Below, piece after piece: positions 47,299 to 58,373 of a stretch of 64,000 bases of DNA. The DNA comes from Psilocybe azurescens (lineage: Eukaryota; Basidiomycota; Agaricomycetes; Agaricales; Agrocybaceae): NCBI GenBank assembly GCA_023853785.1, contig JAJIRX010000931.1, positions 22,146 to 86,145 of the forward strand, given 5' to 3'. A model generated the notes under the pieces. That model saw only the letters and a program-made list of their open reading frames with translations. It was not told where the DNA came from and searched no databases. A program made the position numbers and the translations under genes. Position 1 is the first letter of the stretch, and every line of letters begins with the position of its first letter.

Positions 47299-47859
47299 GA
47301 ATGACAACAAAGAAAGCAAAATCTGAATTGCCAAGCATTGTCAAACTGCAGCAAGGCAAGTTTGCATGTCGTTGGGAGCCAGAATGAGGTCTGGTAAGAT
47401 TACTTTCTTCCCTTCCACCATCTCCAATGTCTGATGTACCATTTGGGAATGCAAATCCTCCAACTCAACTACTTCTCAAACTAATTCTATTTCTGGCTGA
47501 CCACTCAAACGGAAGCTCCTCCCTGTACAGCCACGATCAGAGCCCATCAATCAAGATCCTGAGCCTGGTGAGGATAATGCTGACAATGCAGAAGGTGGTC
47601 CTAGTAATACATCAAAGAAAGCCTGACAAAGCAGTGCCATCTCCCTTCGCTCTCCATGCAAAGAGAGTTTCAAAACCCAGGAAGGCAAATGACTGGCATA
47701 CTAAGAAGAAGGATATTCCTCCTGAGGCTTCAAAGACAAAGGCAATGTATATTATTTTTTCAGTGAAATAAGACTCACAATCTGCAATGATTTTAGCTTG
47801 CTCTCGAGACCCATATCCGTGCACTCTGGGGTCTGACTACCCATAAATCTGTGCCTTCC
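47299..47859 (+). pseudogene. 5' part of a gene split by element E
   Basis: Coding-like pieces in order: MTTKKAKSELPSIVK and KFACRWEPE from the ATG at 47299, a Ser/Thr- and Pro-rich stretch with LLPVQPRSEPINQDPEP, an acidic GEDNADNAEGG, then basic FALHAKRVSKPRKANDW and KKKDIPPEASK. A candidate intron with GTATAT and TTTTAG ends lies near 47738-47790. The last piece reads LALETHIRALWGLTTHKSVP up to the target duplication at 47852-47859. Removing the element and one duplication copy continues this frame into the 3' part at 50066 without a stop. The protein looks nuclear or regulatory (basic, acidic and Ser-rich segments), but I cannot name it. Frames change at least twice in the low-complexity part. 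Confidence 0.5.
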
Positions 47860-48264
47860 GAGGTCTTTACACGGCCCCCCATTTTTTGGTCGGACTCCGG
47901 TTGGACTCCGTCGGACTTTCGATATTCAGAATGACAATTTTTCTGGTCTAGGACTGCTGAAATTTTCCGGTGAGATTCCAGTGAGATTCCGGTGAATGTC
48001 CGACTGGACTACAAGTCCAACGGACTGTCCAGGCGGACTGTCCACTGGAATAATACCAAACCAGCAGTCAAAGTCCACTGGAAATGACTGCACAGGACCA
48101 ATGGAAGTCCATTGAAGTCCATTGGAATCCCACCGGACATGACCATTGGAATTCCAACAGACAAGTCCAACGGAATTCCAATGGAAGTCCAATGGACAGC
48201 AAGCACAGGGTTGTTCAAGGTCTTTACTGTCCTTTATTATAATTTATACTAGTATAGAAAAAAA

Positions 48265-48340
48265 ACACAAATGAGAATTGAACTCGGGCATCGGAGAACA
48301 CTGAACACAAGCGGATAAACCAACTGAGCCACAAAGGCTT
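48265..48340 (-). other. tRNA-like (SINE-type) module in element E
   Basis: The minus strand has TGGCTCAGTTGG (perfect A-box type) and GAGTTCAATTC (B-box type) in a 75-nt span beginning AAGCCTTTGTGG. It is clearly related to the module at 41609-41683. Acceptor pairing is absent. Confidence 0.5.
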
Positions 48341-49676
48341 ATGAAAAATAAAAAATTAGTTAAATACATACTAATGCAGCTGAAATTCTTGGCACTGCTC
48401 GGCACAGGCCAAACAATAACGCGCACGTGACATGTTGATGCCATGTCAGGCCGTTGTTGATTCCGACCCCAACCCTTTTCCTTCCACCACCACCACCACC
48501 TTGTTGGTCGGAGCCAGGCGAGAGCCAACCCGATGCGACAGAGGACAAGAACGGCTGCAATGGCCACACCAATGAGGACGACTGTGACGGCAACAACATG
48601 GATGCGGACGAGGACCACAACGAGGACTGCAAGGGCAAGGACAAGGACAAGGACAAGGGCAAGAATGGGGACGGCAGCGAGGGCGAGAGCAAGAATGAGG
48701 ATGGCAGCAAGGGCGAGACAAGGAACGGCAAGAGCAGAGCGGAGAACGAGGATGGCGGCAGGGGCAAGGGGCAAGAACGAGGACGGCAGCAAGGGCAAGG
48801 GCAAGGGCGAGCACAAGGACGGGCGGCAAGAGTGAGAACGGGGACGGCAGCAAGGGGCGAGAGCGAGAATGAGGATGGTGGCAAGGGCAAGGCAAGGACA
48901 AGGACGGCAGCAAGGACAAGGACAAGGGCAAGGACAGGACAGCACTGACGGATACCACCACGGCAATGGCAAAGGCCAGGACAACAGGGAGGATGACAAC
49001 ACGCGATGACAACACGGACACGCATCGCGACAGGTATGGACTGCGACGACCGAGAAGGCACCGACAGGTACCAGGACAGGCATGGCGGATGACAGCCACG
49101 GACATGTACCACAACAGGTACGGACCGCAATGACACGTACCACCATGGCGACAGTGAGGACAGCAGAGACAACCCCCCAACACGCAACAACGGCAGCGAC
49201 GCGTACCACAACACGTGGACGACACTGATGACAACACCGACGCGTACCACAGTGGGTATGGCTGACGACAACACCGATGCATGACACGACACATAAAATG
49301 ATGGGTACGGCTGACCACAACATTGATAACACAGACAACGACACCACCAATGTACCTTCCGCCCCCTTTTCCGTTCTTTTCTTTTTTTTCTTTTTTGTTT
49401 CTTTTTTATTATGTTTTTATTTTATTTTTACCTGTATATAATCATGTAGTATATAGTTTTTAATATATTATATTACATTGTCACATAAATTTAAGCTAAG
49501 ATTAAAGTATTCCAGTTGGAATCCAATTGGATTCCATGTGAATTTAAAGTCGGACTTAGTGAAATTCACAAAGTCAGATAATAATGTAGTATATAGTTTT
49601 CAATATATTATATTACATTGTTACATGAATTAAAGATAAGATTGAAGTATTATCCTAGTGACCTAGCTTCCTTAAT

Positions 49677-49748
49677 ATGGCTCCCAAAGCTTCCAAGAAC
49701 ACTGTGACTGTCCCTAACTCCCTCCCAAGTCTGCAATTAAACCAGTGA
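49677..49748 (+). CDS. conserved 23-codon ORF in element E
   Basis: MAPKASKNTVTVP then NSLPSLQLNQ, stop TGA. Counterpart of 45599-45670, with the same start, stop and length. Confidence 0.2.
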   Translation: MAPKASKNTVTVPNSLPSLQLNQ

Positions 49749-50065
49749 CAGTCCACTGGACATCCACTGGACATCCACTGGACTCCACTGGACAGAGCAC
49801 TCTTGGATCTGGTCTAATTAAGTGCTGAGAGTCCGGTGGAAGTCCATTGGAAGTCCAACGGACTGGACAGTCCGCCCAGTTCACCTGTTTTCTGTCTTGA
49901 AGTGACTTGACCGGGACTTTGACTGGAATTTGGCCGGACTCTGACTGGACTGGTAGCGAAATTTTTCAAGTCCAACGGACTGTCCAGCAAGGTTCATTGG
50001 AATTGGCTGGGTCCAGTGAAAGTCCGTTGGAGTCCAACGGAAAATGGGGGCACTGTAAAGTACAC

Positions 50066-50954
50066 TGCTTTCCAGGATTTCTGCTGCTACTATGGCTCAG
50101 TACAATGTATGCTTTAATTCTGAAAGCCAGCTTGCAGCTTCAGTCACCGCCAGTCTTGTCAACAATGCTTCAACCCTCTTTGCGGTTAATACTAAGGTCT
50201 ACGAGCTCTGCTCTTCACTTTCTCCTGATGGGCAAATTGCAAAGATATTTCCCGCACACCTGAAGAATTTCACCATCTCATGTTCCGCTCAGTCATCCAG
50301 ATGGGTCTTTTGTCATGGGCACCTGATATTGCTGGCAACAATCCTGAATCCATGTATAATCTGCTACATGAGCATATTGCTCTCAAGACCTTCAAACAGA
50401 TTTCTATTGCTGGCAGATACAGTCATTTTCCAGTCACCTTGAGCTTTCTTCCTAACTTTGCCCTACTTTGACGCTCTCTACCGTTCCTTCGTTTTTTCCT
50501 CTATGCAGAATATCTTGAAAACTGAAGAATGTTCACCAGGCAAAGTAGCTGCCAATGTTGAACTCTCTCTTGTATATGACCACAGATCAGATGTATGCTT
50601 CTTGTTATCCAAATTCTGTGGTATTCATGCTAAACTTGACATGTGCAAGACATGGAAAGATTGCAAAAAATGGATGGATCTTTCACAAGCAAAATTCATG
50701 CTGAAATATGGTGATGCTGTCCTGGAGCAGTATGACATGCCCACGGACAAGCAGATTGAGCAAATGCTCTTCCCCCTTTACCTCAGGATGAAGACGAGGA
50801 ACCGGAGATCAGTACTGATGAGGACACCCCACCCCCAGACAATTTTGACAATATGGATACTGAAGGAGAGGAGGCGGGCCCAGTGGCCACAGTGGCAATG
50901 AAATTCTTCAGCTTAGACAATTCCTTTTACATTTTCCTTACTCACAGAACATAG
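50066..50954 (+). pseudogene. 3' part of the split gene, conserved fungal protein of unknown function
   Basis: From the insertion site the frame reads RISAATMAQYNVCFNSESQ (ATG at 50092), SLVNNASTLFAVNTKVYEL and, after frame changes near 50268 and 50455, MGLLSWAPDIAGNNPESMYN, LLHEHIALKTFKQISIAG, LYRSFVFSSMQNILKTEECS, PGKVAANVELSLVYDHRSD and DMPTDKQIEQMLF. After a further change near 50775 it has the acidic tail DEDEEPEISTDEDTPPP, ending at TAG 50952. From memory this resembles a family of basidiomycete proteins with an N-P-x-S-x-Y-N motif and an acidic C-terminus, of unknown function. Element E separates it from its upstream exons, so it is inactivated unless a new start at 50092 is used. Confidence 0.55.
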
Positions 50955-50989
50955 AAATATATATATGTATTTATTCCAGAATGTATGTG

Positions 50990-51985
50990 ATGACTACTGT
51001 AAGTGTACCCAGAAGACAATGACGGGGTCAGCAAACCACGCAGCACTTTTGCCATGGCTACAAAGATAATGGTGGGTGTGGGTAGGCCATGCAGCACTTC
51101 AGCTGCATGGTGAGAAGACAACGGTGGGTGTGGAGTGGGTGACCGCACAGCTAAATTGATGCTGTGGGGCAAGGGAGACAACGGTGGGGCAGGGTGAGGT
51201 GAACCAAGACGACGGAGGGGGTGGGCAGCCCCACGCAGCACCGCTGCTGTGTGGTGAGGAGACAGCAGCGGGGTAGGGGTAACATGACACAGTGGAGAAG
51301 GTGGGCGGCCCCATGCAGCACCGGTGCTGCATGGCAATGAGACGACGGGGTGGCGCAAACCAAGACAATAGAGGGTCAGCAAACCATGCAACACTTTCAC
51401 TGCATGGCTATGAGATAACAGTGGGGCACGGGTAGGCCATGCAGCACTTCAGCTGCATGGCCAGAAGACGACGGTGGGGGTGGAGGTAGGTGACCCACCC
51501 AGCTAAATTGATGCTGCGTGGCGACAAGATGACGGTGGGGTGGCAGTGGCATGACACAACAGAGGGGTGGTGGCCCCACACAGCAGCAGTGCTGCATGGT
51601 GAGGAGACGACAGTGGGGCCAGGGGCAACCCAACACAATCGAGAGGTTGGGGGAGCCTCACGCAGCACCGCTGTTGCATGGCAAGGAGATGATGGCAAGG
51701 TAGGGGCCCCACGCAGCACTGCTGCTACATGGCAAAGAGACAATGGCGAGATGGGGGCAACCCAACATGACCGAGGGTGGGCGACCCCATGCAGCACCAC
51801 TGCTGCATGGCGACGAAATGGCAGCAGGGCAGGGGCAACCTGACACGACGGAGAGGGTGGGGGGCCCATGCAGCACTGCTGCTGCGTGGCAAGCAGATGA
51901 CGGCAGGGTGAGGGCAAACCTAGACAATGGCCGGGGTGGGCAAACCCACGCAGCAGCTGTGCTGTGTGGCGAGGAAAACATGCTA
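50990..51985. repeat. minisatellite with nested hairpins
   Basis: About 14 units of roughly 55-85 bp. Each is centred on a palindrome such as GCAGCACxGCTGC(T/A)xxTGG and separated by GACGACGGTGGGG-like spacers. Centres are near 51050, 51095, 51155, 51237, 51321, 51396, 51450, 51507, 51587, 51670, 51720, 51798, 51878 and 51958. Units 1-3 and 6-8 share the order cacttttgcc/cactttcac type, cacttcagctg type and CTAAATTGATGCTG type, which is a higher-order repeat. Open frames across it are repeat artefacts. Confidence 0.9.
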
Positions 51986-53930
51986 TTTAAACAGATATTC
52001 ATTCAAAGAGAAAAGAAAAAAAAGGCAACATACTTTGTGGGTCTCCCTTCCTGAGGGTCTCCCCCTTCCCTTCTGCTTCCCCTGTTTACATCCTACATGG
52101 CACCAGCCTCAGCTAGGCAAAGAACTTACACTAAGCAGTGCAATGTTGATGATGGTGGGTGAGAAAGAATCACATGGGACAGTGATCTAATTACGTACCA
52201 TACGGAATTTGAATTAATTATGATGTGATGTGTCACACGGCCCGAAAGAGACTCGGCGAAAAGGCAATTATGTAGTGCTCGTCACGGTGTCAAGCGAGGG
52301 CCCAACAATGTCGTGTGAGGTACAGTGTCAAGTGGACACCACCCTGGTACACTGCACCCTGGCACACCCTCGCCCCTCGCGGGGCGATTTTTGATTTCGG
52401 CAGCCGGTTTTCAGCAAATCTGGCGTCGGCTCCCGTCATTCTAATGCACTTTCTGTTGGGTACTTTCATCCCATTCTGGACACTTTTTACCATCCCTGGT
52501 ATACCAATTTAGGATGAATTGTGGGGAGAATTGGCAGGGGGGAAGGGGCGGAGGTCCGATTGAGGTAAATAAAATATAAAACAGAATTCGTACTCGTCAT
52601 TTGTCTAGCATGAATGCTCGTTTGAGAGATTGCAGTAAAACAGATGGTAAAATGGTTCCTCAATTTATGCAGTTTCTAGTACGGCCTCCGCCACAAGGTG
52701 TTGAAGTGCAGTACGGCTTCCGCATATCTTAAAATGCTCTACATATCCAATACATATTTGTTATGCAGCTCACTTGGCAAATCAATTGAAATTTGAATGA
52801 GATTGGATGGAATCGGGCCGCATTGACTTGCTCACCGGGCTTCATCTGAAGCACCACGGGTGCCGCGGTATGTAAATATTGAGCGGCTGCCGTCCCGCCT
52901 TCTATTTACTGCCTCGCCCTAGAGCAGCTCCATAACCTGTATATATATAATGGAGCCGTTCTGGTCTCCAAAATTAAGATTGGCAACCGGGGAGCTGCTT
53001 GAATTGATCATTAGTCGCCGCCACTGGAACTGTGAATCAGCAACCGGTTTTATGCTCAGCGGATGCCGGAAGACTTTCATAAATTGAATATCGGCAGCCG
53101 GTGCGGGTATGGTGATGGATGACCCAGAAATTTGTGTGGCGGGCTCCGTAGGGTTTTCAATTATTTGCCACCGGTGCCGCAGGTGAAATCCAGAATCTGG
53201 GAATTGGGATGGAACAGAAAGCGGTTGCCACAGAAATTTAGATTACACCATAGGCTGCCGTAACTTTTGGAAACGGTAGACGCCATCCAGTTCGGGAATA
53301 TGTCGGGCGCCGTCATTGTCGTTGTCTACTATGTCTGCCCGTCTGTTGCTCATATTTTAGTATACATGGGTGAATCTCAATATGAAATAGTTCCAAAATT
53401 ATTCCCAAATAAAGTGGAGCGCATAACAACGCACGGCACCGTCGCCGCCGCTTTCTATCATTCAACTGTCTCAACTCATAGCAATTCAAAGTTAGTTTGG
53501 AATATAATGCGGGGCCAGTTGCACCTTCTCTTTGTGTACCCCGTAAACACATCAATAACGCATTTTGAATCTTTAATAACAAGCAGTCACTTGAAAACAG
53601 CACAGAAATACTAATTCATCATTGACGGTCAAAATGTCTCTAGTTACTTTACAAGGTTTACACTAACTAAAATCCCAGGGGTGTCTACCTGGTACAGGTT
53701 TCAAAAGATCGAGGAGTTCGCTGCTAAGACGATTGTTAACTTCGTTAAGAGCGTTTCTATCATTCGAAGAAGTGGGGAATCGACGAATCGACGAAGGGCC
53801 TGGTTCCATCGACATTGAAGAGGATGCACATGGTGAACTGGGGATTGAAGAACTAGGAAGAGGGCTGGCCTCTCGGAAGGGGCTTGATAGCCTTGTGGGA
53901 GTCGAGGGGCACTTTCAACGTTACTTTCAT
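51986..53930. other. gene-poor left part of the KDZ region
   Basis: No supported gene. A 115-codon frame at 53267-53611 has no signature. The motif GC(A/C)(A/G)CCGG recurs near 52400, 52983, 53040, 53094 and 53167, and related GCCGG/CCGC words are frequent. They are possible subterminal binding motifs of the KDZ element, but no terminus was identified. Confidence 0.35.
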
Positions 53931-53959
53931 AATTATCTTGTACTTGCGATGTTTGTGAA

Positions 53960-55690
53960 GATGTAAAAAGTGTAAATCGGGGGGCCGGGGCCCCAGATAT
54001 CGGGAAATGGAGCCGGGCGCCGAGGCATATTATCGTTGATGCAGAGGTCCGCTTTTGGTTTTCTTTTCGAGTTTCTGATGAAGTAATCGGAATCCACTAT
54101 GGACACCGGGGGAGTCAAGTCGCTGATGTACTCTTCACTTTCATCGTTTACAACCTTGTCTCTGTACTTCTCCTCGATGGCCATTTTCATAGTTGCCTCA
54201 TCGAATATGTCTTCGTATTTGAATAGATTTGTAAAACCATTAGGGTTTGGCGGTGGGGTGTCCAACAACTCCTCGTCGGACTCCGGTTCAATTAGAAATT
54301 TCTTTTATCTTTGACCCTATCCGACTTCTTAATTCTTGTCGCCGCAGCTGAAGGTTTAGAATTCTCCGGCGTCCGTCGAACTTCGGTTTCAAGAGCCCTT
54401 TCCCGAGCTTTCTTGTATTCCAAGAAGGCCTCGACACGGAGATCCACCGCATATTTCCATGGACGAAGGATTACGGTAGAGGGACTGAGGGGAGCGACAT
54501 ATCCTTCCTTGGCAGCCGCTTTCAGGTCGACCGGGAGGAAAACATGATTGGGCTTATATACTTTGTCATAATAAGCTCTTGCATAATCCCAACGATCCTG
54601 TTCTGCTTGGATGTTGACCACCGGTCTTTTTTCGATGGCACGTTGTTGGCAATTGGAGCAAGATCTGGAAGTGAAGACTCCTGCACAAAGAAGGAACCGC
54701 TTCGCAGCGTTAGGCCCACCGGTGACTTCATGGAGGCCGCACCCAATGTAACAGAATCGGATTGCTGAGAGTCGGCCGTGGCTGCATCCGTAGCAATCAC
54801 ACTGTAAGGGCTTTCATCACTAACGTGAGGTTGCAAATTTTCGGTGTCCAGGGTGGATTCTGAAGGGAGAGGTGTGCACTTGAGACCAACAATAGTTGGC
54901 AATTCCATAGCGGCCGCCAAGACATGTGTGTCCTGGAGAGGGTACCCACACCTTCACTTGTTCCTACACTGGATGGCAACACAGTGGCAATTTCTGTATC
55001 GGTGGCAGGCTCAACTTGTAGCGCCACATAATTTGTAGGAGCAACTTCCAGGTACACGGCAAGAGCTTTATCGCTTGCTGGGGCGGAATAAGAATATGGC
55101 GTGATCGTGATGGCTGCAGTGCAAGCAGTTCCCTGAACAGTACCGGCCTCCGTATCAGTTGCCAGGGATGCAATGGTCGGAACCCGGGCAGCTGCTTGCA
55201 CAGTACTTTGTGTTGGGATGGTCACTGACATGATGGCTGGGCATTTACTTTGATTCTTTGAAGAAATAACCTCGCCGTTTATCGTGACTAGCCGAACCTT
55301 CCCCAACATCCATTGCTCTTCATAACGATTCTTCGCTCGGTAAATTCGCGAAACTGCACTACCGAAAAGCCAGGGCAGGCAAGGACTTTCTCAATGTTGA
55401 CATGACGAGAGTGTATAAGACTGCAAACAATTTTTCAGATTTCATTTTCACAAAGGACATTCACGAACATACGTAGACAATTTCATTAAACCGACAATAG
55501 GGCCGGCTGTGACAGAAACCAAGTCCCTACCAGGATCCACCATGTCGTCAGGATGAGGTATATGGACCTTGGAAAAGTTTATGCCCTCCATATCTTCATG
55601 GTGCGCAGTAATTGAGCATTTCATTGGATTGACAGGTTCGCAGGAATGGGATATCTTTGAGTTTGATGTATTGAGGTTTCCAGAGTCCAT
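53960..55690 (-). pseudogene. unrecognised minus-strand gene left of KDZ
   Basis: I do not recognise the family. The gene probably starts at ATG 55690 (MDSGNLNTSNSK), though the frame is open further upstream. After VGLMKLS an intron with GTATGT and TTTGCAG ends (about 55469-55419) is likely. Then come RHVNIEKVLACPGFSVVQF, YEEQWMLGKVRLVTINGEV, a Thr/Ala/Ser-rich middle, HVSDESPYSVIATDAATAD, DRWDYARAYYDKVYKPNH, LRPWKYAVDLRVEAFLEYKK, a basic RIKKSDRVKDK, acidic PESDEELLD, and MAIEEKYRDKVVNDESEEY near the C-terminus. Joining these needs about four one-base changes, near 55343, 54935, 54630 and 54302, two or three of them in A/T runs. It lies on the opposite strand to the KDZ gene and may be an accessory gene of that element. 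Confidence 0.5.
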
Positions 55691-55765
55691 AATAATAAAC
55701 AGAGCTTTTGATTTAGTAGGAGTAGGTAGAGAATTAACGTTATCAGGATGTAGGATGATCGACAA

Positions 55766-56313
55766 GAAGAAAAAAGTTCCCAGTGGAAGGTGACCACAAA
55801 TAAAGACAATTATTTTGATATCCCTTGGTTATCCCTTCCAGCTTATTGATCTCTTGGCATCCGGGCTCTGGAAAGAAGCATTGTAGATAGTTTTATACCA
55901 AAACGGAAGCCGTGTGAAATCACTGGGCGCCTATTTTGTTGATGACGGCGGCCGCCAGAGTCATCAATCAGTCATTCCAATTGAGACGTCAGTTTGTACG
56001 TGCATGCCAGGCTTTTTACACAAAGCTGCACTAAGAATGCGTTTTTTTGCAACGGCTTTCCCATTTTCCCCATGAAAATTTGCCGTGCCAATTATCCCAC
56101 TTGCGTAGTGGGCGCAACTGCCCACCAGTCAAAGACCAGTGCAAAGGCGGCGGTTATATTTACAAAAGTATGTGGCCACCGCCTTCAACCTGCCGCTTTC
56201 TTTGTCTAAGAAGCTGAATCATACTGTTTTCATGAATTAAGTGACCAAAACTGCATTATAATTCTGTATATAGTATAATTTTAACGTGGGGGCCAAATGA
56301 ACAACCAGACTAC
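55766..56313. other. short intergenic region
   Basis: Contains a GACGGCGGCCGCC palindrome near 55945 and a GACGTCA half-palindrome near 55986. No gene seen. Confidence 0.3.
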
Positions 56314-58373
56314 TCACGGGCCCCCGGCGTAGTAAATGCAAACAAAAACTAAATGTAAAAGTCCCAAAAAAGACAGGCGATGTCCGACAAGAAAGCCCAG
56401 CACGACGGAACGACAAGACAAAATATATAACAAATATGTCGCCGAGAGGGTGCAGAAAAAGTACACGCCATTCCTACATTTTTGTTTCTTGGATGGGCTA
56501 CGTCCAGCAACAGTCGCGGTTGCCTTGCGTTTCAAGGCGGCCCCGCTCCATCTTCGTTGGTAATTCCATCCGTGCTGTCAGGCCTGCGTAGAAGACGCTT
56601 ACGGGAAGCGATATAACTTTCACGGACTTTGGGCATGTCCCCATCATGACCGCTGGAACCGTCGTTGTCTGATCCGCGGGCGCCGTTGTCGATGCCGCTC
56701 GACTCGCCTTCAGATGCGTTTGCATGCGGTTGCTGAAGGGCGTCCTCAACGTCGGTCGCACCTTGCACGTCGTCGACCAGCCTGTCGTTGTTGTTTTGGG
56801 CGGATGCCAGCCGGTTGACAGTTTCCTTCAACTTCTGAAATTCCGACATGAGGTGCTTGCTGTCGTCCCTGACCACTCGAAGGCTAGAGACAATGCTCAT
56901 GAGGATTCCTCCGAAATCCTCGGGCATTGCCCACTTCCTCTCCATATCTTCCAGGATCCGCCTTGCTGCTCGAGCATTGGGATTAAACGCCTCCCCTGAC
57001 AGATCATCTGCCATCTCGTAGTTGATTGTCGTCCCAAAACCTAGAATGGGGGACTTCGCCACTGCTAACGGGCACTTCTTCTTTTAGCGTTGCACTCCAT
57101 ACAAGCATGGGCGCCGTTGTCCTTGTCGACCATGACTAGGCATGGTATTTGTGCTCTAATGCACGACCTACAGGCAACCTCTCCTTCAGTCCACTCCCTG
57201 ACCTTTGATGACCTGGCCGAGGCTGCTTTGATGACGCGAGCGGCCCCGCTTGCATCCCCTCGACTGCGGATGTCGACGGAGCCGGTCGACGAGCACTGGA
57301 ATTAGATGCCTCCATTCTTTGGATAGCCGGACGGGTCCGACGAGTGGTGGTGGGAGAGCGGCCGCCCGCTGGATGTCGACGCAATGGGTGGCTCTTGAGC
57401 CGGTCGACGAGCATTGGAGAGCTTCGAGACGGGCGCCGGCCTCTTCTTCGACGGGACTTGACGTGTACACTTCGCGAATGTCCTTTTGGTTTGAATCTAC
57501 AAATATATTAGTTTTTGTACTAGAGGAAATTAAATGCTTACTTTCTACTTCTTCTGAGTCCTCCTCGTCATCACTCTCCATCCTCGATACTTCCTTCCCT
57601 TTACCTTTCTCCATCCTCGATACTTCCTTCCCTTTACCTTTCTTCATTGTCGGACGGTTTCTTCGCTTGTTTAGATTACCCTCCTCCTCATCACTGAGGA
57701 CAGGATTTCTCGTTACTGTCGCCTTTCTAAGCGGGATCTCCACAACCATGATCTTCGAATGCCTTGAAGGGTTTGATGAGTTGGCGGCGGCCGCTGTTGG
57801 GATAACAGCGGTCGCCGGTTCTGTCTGCACTTCATCGGGCGCGGCGGCAGCTTCTCTCTCTGCACTTCATCGGCAGCGGCGACGGCTGCCTCAGCTATAG
57901 ATCCGTCATGTTGGTCTCCTGTACAGATATAAGATAAGTTTCTGACCACGACGGATAACTTACCACTCAGCACTGCGGGTGCCGCCTTCGAATGATTGCT
58001 TTGCTCATCTGCTCCCATCTGTTTGTCTTTCCCCTCTTCTTTCTCGAATGCTAAGACTAAAGCCCGGACTTGCTCATATCTAGGCTTGAGCCTTTCATTG
58101 CCGTTCGGCCCTTGTTGATACCTTGCGTCAGGGTCGTGTAGACATCGAACCAAAGAGCACTGTCCGGCTCCGGGAGTTGCCATGTTCAGAGGTGTGCAGC
58201 CGATATGCCCTCCTCTGTAAATAGACCTGTTATCACTGGCTTTGACGTAGATACCGTGGTTATATACTCACCAGTTGTTCAAAAAGCTGCTTTAATTCAC
58301 GCTTGTATTCCTCCGGGTCGATGGTAATTACACAAAGCTTCTTGTGAATTTGATTGATAATTTCCGAAGACAT
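56314..58373 (-). pseudogene. Zn-cluster-like protein gene next to KDZ
   Basis: Start ATG at 58373 (MSSEIINQIHKKLCVITID). An intron near 58265-58213 links to GHIGCTPLNMATPGAGQCS, then YEQVRALVLAFEKEEGKDK. A second intron (GTAAGT, GTACAG; about 57962-57920) and a third near 57538-57490 follow. Next come a Lys/Glu-rich nuclear-type segment (KKGKGKEVSRM repeated twice), a Ser/Pro-rich linker, and VREWTEGEVACRSC with further Cys as IPC and HACMECNAKRR (57160-57080). The cysteine spacing resembles fungal Zn2-C6 DNA-binding clusters. The sixth Cys (KCP) is in another frame and is regained by one A at 57075-57085. The C-terminal part (PILGFGTTINYEMADDLSGE, then helical) ends with a basic KRKATATVAGRSPSKK tail. 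Domain call moderate; role unknown. Confidence 0.5.

Larger units (their letters stand above)
47860..50065 (+). mobile_element. element E: complete TTTAC-ended element inserted in a gene
   Basis: Ends are GAGGTCTTTACACGGCCCCC and GGGGGCACTGTAAAGTACAC. The flanking octamers TGCCTTCC (47852-47859) and TGCTTTCC (50066-50073) differ at one base. Inside are TCCAxTGGA arrays (47990-48200, 49750-50040), a second internal AAGGTCTTTAC at about 48220, a tRNA-like module, the core at about 48470-48545 (SEPGESQPDATED frame), a charged-codon minisatellite (48600-48950) and the TAATATATTATATTACATTG block, here duplicated (49460, 49600). CpG content is intermediate: higher than in D, lower than in B. Confidence 0.85.

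Noticed and set aside
48265..48340. Possible functional tRNA gene.
   Set aside because: A and B boxes are present but the acceptor stem does not pair and the module lies inside a transposon.
50942..51917. Long Pro/Ala/Cys-rich frames on the minus strand.
   Set aside because: They span the palindromic minisatellite; codon content follows the repeat unit.
53267..53611. A 115-codon open frame beginning METVDAIQFGNMSG.
   Set aside because: It has no family signature or supporting splice or promoter context, and equally long frames occur by chance on the other strand here.
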